The notes under the pieces were generated by a model. It had not been told where the DNA came from. It saw only the letters and a list, made by a program, of their open reading frames with translations, and ran no database searches. From contig OY856412.1 in the NCBI GenBank assembly GCA_963693085.1, positions 1,407,820,694-1,407,884,693 on the forward strand: a DNA stretch of 64,000 nt, given 5' to 3'. The DNA is from Alisma plantago-aquatica (Eukaryota; Streptophyta; Magnoliopsida; Alismatales; Alismataceae). Position numbers and translations under genes: made by a program. Shown one piece after another: positions 60,001 to 64,000 of this stretch (position 1 is its first letter; each line of letters opens with the position of its first letter).

Positions 60001-60404
60001 TATTCTTTATAAATTGCTCAATTTGCTTTTTAGTATGCACATACCAGTCTTTTTTGATGTCTCCTATTGTTTCTCTTTTGTTGGGTATGCTTCCAACCCT
60101 AGGTGGAGGACTAGATGACAAGGCATGTTGACCTGGACATAATTGTGAAGCTAAAGCTTGGAGACAATCTTGAGGTGGTTTAGATGTCCTCTACATGGAT
60201 CCTTATGATGTAAGTTTAAGATGTTCCCCTATTTATAATTGAATATAGTCATGTTTTTATTCCACTGCTATACTTTGGTCTTTTGATTACCATTATATAA
60301 AGATTTGAAAATTTTACACCCGCTCCATCATACCTTCTGAGTGTGTTTGGACTGGAGCTCTATTGTTCAAATTTTTAGTAGAGAGGTGGTTTCGCTTCTT
60401 TACA
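57092..60404 (+). repeat. 3' LTR
   Basis: Partner of 46,292-49,628. It contains a (CT)n tract at about 58,746-58,768 that is longer than in the 5' LTR, and the TATA-type CTATATATATAC at 57,981-57,992. Confidence 0.9.
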
Positions 60405-61590
60405 ATGTGTACAGACTGTATGCATATGTACAGTCTTGTAGGACCATGTGTACAGCCTTGTACACATGTACTGTCTTGTACACATGTGTACAGTCTTATA
60501 GGACCATGTGTATAGTCCTGTAGGACCATGTGTATAGTCTAGTAGGACCATGTGTACAGTCTTATATGACCATGTGTACACTCTTGTACACATATGTACA
60601 GTCTCGTAAACATGTGTACAGTCTTGTAGGACAACATGTACAGTCTTGTAGGACCATGTGTACAGTCTTATACACATATGTAAAGTCTTGTACACATGTG
60701 TAAAGTCTTATAGGACCATGTGTACAATATTGTAGGACCATGTGTACAGTTTTGTACATGTGTATAGTTTTATAGGACCATGTGCATAGTCTTGTACATA
60801 TGTGTAAAGTCTTGTAGGACCATGTGTACAGTCGTGTACACATGTGTAAAGTCTTGTAGGAGGACCATGTGTACAGTCTTATACACATGTGTACAGTCTT
60901 GTAGGACCATGTGTACAGTCTTGTACACATATGTACAGTCTCGTACATATGTGCATAGTCATGTAGGACCATGTGTACAGTCTTGTACACATGTGTACAA
61001 TCTTGTAGGACCATGTGTACAGTCTTGTACACATGTGTACAGTCTTGTAAGATCATGTGTACAGTCTAGTAGGACCATGTGTATAGTCTTGTACACATGT
61101 GTACAGTCTTTTAGGACCATGTGTGAAGTCTTGTAGGACCATATGTACAGTCTTGTACACATGTGTATAGTCTTGTAGGACCATGTGTACCATCTTCTAG
61201 GACCATCTTTACAGTCTTGTAGGACCATGTGTACAGTCTTGTACACATGTGTATAGTCTTGTATGACCATGTGTACAGTCTTGTATGACCATATGTATAG
61301 TCTTGTAGGACCATGTGTACAGTCTTGTAGGACCATGTGTATAGTCTTGTAGGACCATGTGTACAATCTTGTATACATGTGTACAATCTTGTAGGACCAT
61401 GTGAACAGTCTTGTATGACCATGTGTACAGTCTTGTACACATGTGTACAGTCTTGTATGAGCATGTGTACAGTCTTGTTGGACCATGTGTACAGTCTCGT
61501 ACACATGTGTACACGTCTGTACACAATAGTACATGCAGATCTTTATATGTGTACACATGGCCTTTAGTCTTGTACACATGTACTTTAGAA
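60405..61590. repeat. 20/22-bp minisatellite, right part
   Basis: Continuation of the array at 44,803-46,291 with the same two unit types. Together the parts hold well over one hundred units. Confidence 0.93.
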
Positions 61591-62470
61591 TGCATCCGAC
61601 CATGTGTAAAGTCTTGTAGCAAACCTCTACATGGTGGGGATTGAGTTGTAGATGATGATGATGATGATGTATTGTAATTAATTAGGGTATATATGGATTT
61701 TTTAAATTTGGTTTCCCACGACTCTGACTCCGCTGGTATTAAAAAAATCTAAGTGAAAATCTTCGGCTCGATTCGTGAATTGAAGATAAGTCTGGATCGG
61801 GCTATGTTGGTCCACGTATGGGCTTCACTGGACTACTGAATCAGCTAAACATGTGTACAGTCTTGTAGGGCTATGCTAGTCCAGGTATGGGCTTCGATGG
61901 ATCAGCTACATGGATCGAGCTATGCTGGTCCAGGTATGGGCTTCACTGGATAAGGTATGGTGGTACTATTGTGTACATGTTTGTACACGTGTATGCCATG
62001 CGTATTATTACACTTGTGTACTATAATGTGCATTGTTGTATACAACCATGTATACTGTTGTGTATACATTTTTACTCCTATGTGTTTTTTTTGTACATGT
62101 CGTACACATGTGTATTGTTGTGTACACATGTATACTACTATGTGTATTGTTGTGTACAGTTTTACACATAGGTGTATTGTAATGAGTAAGATTGTGTAAG
62201 TCGGTATGTTTCATTATGTACTTCTATGTGTATTGTTGTGTAGATGTATACATGTGCAATACCATATTGTGTATTTTTTTGTACATGTACACATGTGCAA
62301 TATCATATCGTGCATAATTTTTTGCATAAGTAAATGGCATGTGTACGGTTGTATACACATGTAACATGTACAATGTCATGTGTACGCATGTTTAGTGCTA
62401 AGATACACAAATGTATTCATGTGTACACAAGATTGCACATAGACAGATACACATACCTATACACATGTGG
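61591..62470. repeat. Degenerate edge of the minisatellite and local duplications
   Basis: Between 61,795 and 61,955 a segment containing TGGTCCAGGTATGGGCTTC occurs three times. A (GAT)n tract lies near 61,653. From 61,970 to 62,470 the sequence returns to loose TGTGTATTGTTGTGTACA-like repeats. No gene. Confidence 0.65.
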
Positions 62471-62671
62471 CTCATGAAGTGGCAGTTTCATTTTTGTCAT
62501 TCTTTCAGCTAAATGAGGATCTATGATACAAACTGAAACAGATGTTGCCGAAGTGGAAACAAGTCAGTACACATTGTGCACACACAAACTGAAACATATG
62601 TCACGTACATCGACCCATCCCCAAGATGATCCTTTCTTAATAGTTTACGATGGTTGTTAATAACAGAATTA
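62471..62671. other. Short non-repeat stretch, possible exon relic
   Basis: After a pyrimidine-rich acceptor-like TTCTTTCAG (about 62,502-62,510) the plus strand reads LNEDL, a stop, then YKLKQMLPKWKQVS. It looks protein-like but is too short to identify. Confidence 0.25.
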
Positions 62672-62765
62672 GGCAAAAAAACCAAAATGGCACGTTTGGC
62701 CATTTTAACTCCCAAAATAGCACGTTCTTGATTAATTCCTAAAATGGCACATTTTGGGAGCTATA

Positions 62766-63112
62766 TGTCTCCGTCGCAGACGTATTGCTCTGTTGCAGAG
62801 CAATGCATCCCAGCTGGAGACGCATTGGCCCCACAGTAGGGCAATGCATCCCCGGTCAGGACGTATTGCTCTGTGAGAGAGCAATGCATCCCATGGCGGG
62901 ACACATTGATCCCACCGCAGAGCAATGCGTCCTGTCGCGGGATGCATTGCCCTACTGTAGGACCAATGTGTCCTACCCCAAGATGCATTGCTCTCTTGCA
63001 GAGCAATACGTTCCTGGGCAGGACGTATTGCCCCCCACAGGATAGCAATGTGTCCCGCATGGGGACGTATTACTACCACATCAGAGTAAAACCTCCCCAT
63101 GCAGGACGTATT
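62766..63112. repeat. Sub-terminal GACGCATTG-type array of the second element
   Basis: Alternating AGAGCAATGC and GGACGTATTG/GATGCATTG units. Many sites differ by C/T or G/A from the first element's GGGACGCATTG, as expected of decay at methylated cytosines. Confidence 0.8.
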
Positions 63113-63547
63113 ACAATTTTTTCAAATTTTTTTGCATTCATTTTTATTCTTTCATGCTTATTGATTTGTATATTAACAATATTGATTATATTTGTACATT
63201 TACAATTCGTTCACTTGTATTTGAATGTCTATAATATAGCCAATTATTATAAATTTGTTAATTTCAATAGTTCTGAACATGCATATGGATTATAGAAGTG
63301 GTATTGCAACCAACACGAATTGGTTCCTAATTGATTATATAAGAAGAAATTAATCCCAAAAGAATGAGATATCAATTAAAAATAAGGTTAAAACATGTAC
63401 CAACTTGACGAGAAAATAATACACAACAGAACAATATGCTAGATCCAAAATGAACCAATATGATATCATAATATGATAGATCCACATACAAGCCAAATAA
63501 ATTCCTTCACAAAGGAATATATATAACACAGTACAATATATGAAAAA

Positions 63548-64000
63548 TTAAGCACGTCCTCTACGCCCACGACGTCCTCACCCACCTCCCTGTACATCTG
63601 GCTCCTAAGTACCGAAGTCATCTAGAGATGCCTCAACTGGGGATAGTTGTGTAGCAGCAGCCTGACAAGCACCTGGGAAGGATAAACTGGAGGTGGGATG
63701 AGGGGTCTCTGAAAACTAGGATTTGAGGCATCATGGGGGTATATCCAGAGAAATATAATGGAGTCGGTGAGTATGTGGCATAGGGTGGTGGTCGAGTCTC
63801 ATGAATAATAGGTGGTGGGAGTGGAGTGTATGGAACAAAAGAAGAACCTACTTCGTAGTAGGATGACGGTGGAGGTGGGGTGATGAATGAAGAAAATGAA
63901 CCAACTCCTATATAGTATGAGCATGTCGGTCCCCATCCCATGAACTGAGAAGTGGGAGTGAGCTCAGGAGCAGTAAGAACAGGAGTAGGAGTAGGAGTGG
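63548..64000 (-). pseudogene. Last exon of a second PMD gene (partial)
   Basis: Homologous to exon 4 of the PMD gene at 33,347-33,961: the same order of FMSWGPT-like (here FMGWGPT), PFPPPII-like and YATYSPTP segments and an Arg/Gly tail. The tail contains an in-frame TGA where the first copy has CGA, and a frameshift separates the tail from the 102-codon frame (63,633-63,941). Incomplete because it runs off the window. Not functional as it stands. Confidence 0.75.

Larger units (their letters stand above)
46292..60404 (+). mobile_element. Non-coding LTR retrotransposon with 3.3-kb LTRs, host of nested insertions
   Basis: LTRs at 46,292-49,628 (3,337 bp) and 57,092-60,404 (3,313 bp) start TGTAACATAC and end TTCTTTACA. 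A perfect ATGTG duplication flanks the element (46,287-46,291 and 60,405-60,409). The primer-binding site TGGTATCAGAGCCCATGG follows the left LTR and a polypurine tract precedes the right one, so it reads left to right. Removing the TRIM nested inside leaves only about 680 bp of internal DNA, with no gag or pol. The LTRs differ by scattered substitutions and small indels (for example a 12-bp indel near 46,440), more than the LTR pair at 18,860-29,501, so this insertion looks older. Confidence 0.93.
62672..64000 (-). mobile_element. Second Mutator-like/PMD element, left end only
   Basis: Begins GGCAAAAAAACCAAAATGG, closely similar to the left end at 32,357. It then follows the other copy through the palindrome array (62,766-63,112), the AT-rich block matching 32,850-33,340 and the last PMD exon. 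Its genes have the same orientation as in the first copy. The right end lies beyond the window, so its 9-bp duplication (left candidate ACAGAATTA, 62,663-62,671) cannot be checked. Confidence 0.88.

Noticed and set aside
60562..61622. Minus-strand frames of 137-214 codons
   Set aside because: Same satellite artefact as on the other side of the retroelement.

Overview
This window reads as repeat-rich nuclear DNA of a flowering plant. The evidence is a decayed FRIGIDA-like gene, plant-type transposons (Mutator-like, hAT, Athila-like Ty3/gypsy, TRIM and large LTR derivatives), tRNA-iMet primer-binding sites and AT-rich, intron-sized spacing. I found no intact host gene, no tRNA or rRNA gene and no CRISPR array. 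The species cannot be told from the sequence. Nearly everything is transposons nested inside older DNA, and many junctions can be placed to the base because target-site duplications (TSDs) survive.

Left part (1-18,859). AT-rich, decayed, mostly unrecognised DNA runs to about 8 kb and includes a small inverted-repeat element (6,666-7,023). A ~500-bp hAT-type element (8,033-14,747, 8-bp TSD GTTGAGAT) has been split by a 6.2-kb solo LTR (8,103-14,312). Then come remnants of an Athila-like Ty3/gypsy element on the minus strand (ORF1/env-like region ~15.2-16.0 kb, integrase ~17.3-17.9 kb), cut by a TRIM-type LTR (17,920-18,208).

Middle (18,860-29,501). A structurally complete, non-coding retrotransposon on the minus strand: two ~4.45-kb LTRs around a 1.7-kb internal domain that holds a primer-binding site, a polypurine-tract block and a 28-bp tandem repeat. 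The TSD is ATAAG. Related solo LTRs (8,103-14,312; 38,115-42,006; 50,114-56,071) show that this giant-LTR family has been very active here. Its U3 regions carry many copies of one short inverted repeat.

Gene and Mutator region (31.2-44.4 kb). A FRIGIDA-like-4-type gene (plus strand) is split by an 11.6-kb Mutator-like element (32,357-43,957; 118-bp terminal inverted repeats; 9-bp TSD TTAGAATGT). The element carries three minus-strand genes: a PB1/MULE/SWIM/zinc-knuckle transposase, a small Myb/SANT-like protein with an open frame, and a four-exon plant mobile domain (PMD) gene. Transposase and PMD genes are broken by in-frame stops, and a 3.9-kb solo LTR sits inside the transposase. The left end of a second copy begins at 62,672 and runs off the window.

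Right part (44.8-62.5 kb). A 20/22-bp minisatellite is split by a second non-coding LTR element on the plus strand (46,292-60,404; 3.3-kb LTRs; TSD ATGTG). Inside that lies a TRIM on the minus strand (49,711-56,488; TSD AGTTA), and inside the TRIM lies a 6-kb solo LTR (50,114-56,071; TSD GCAAG): three insertions stacked in one satellite.
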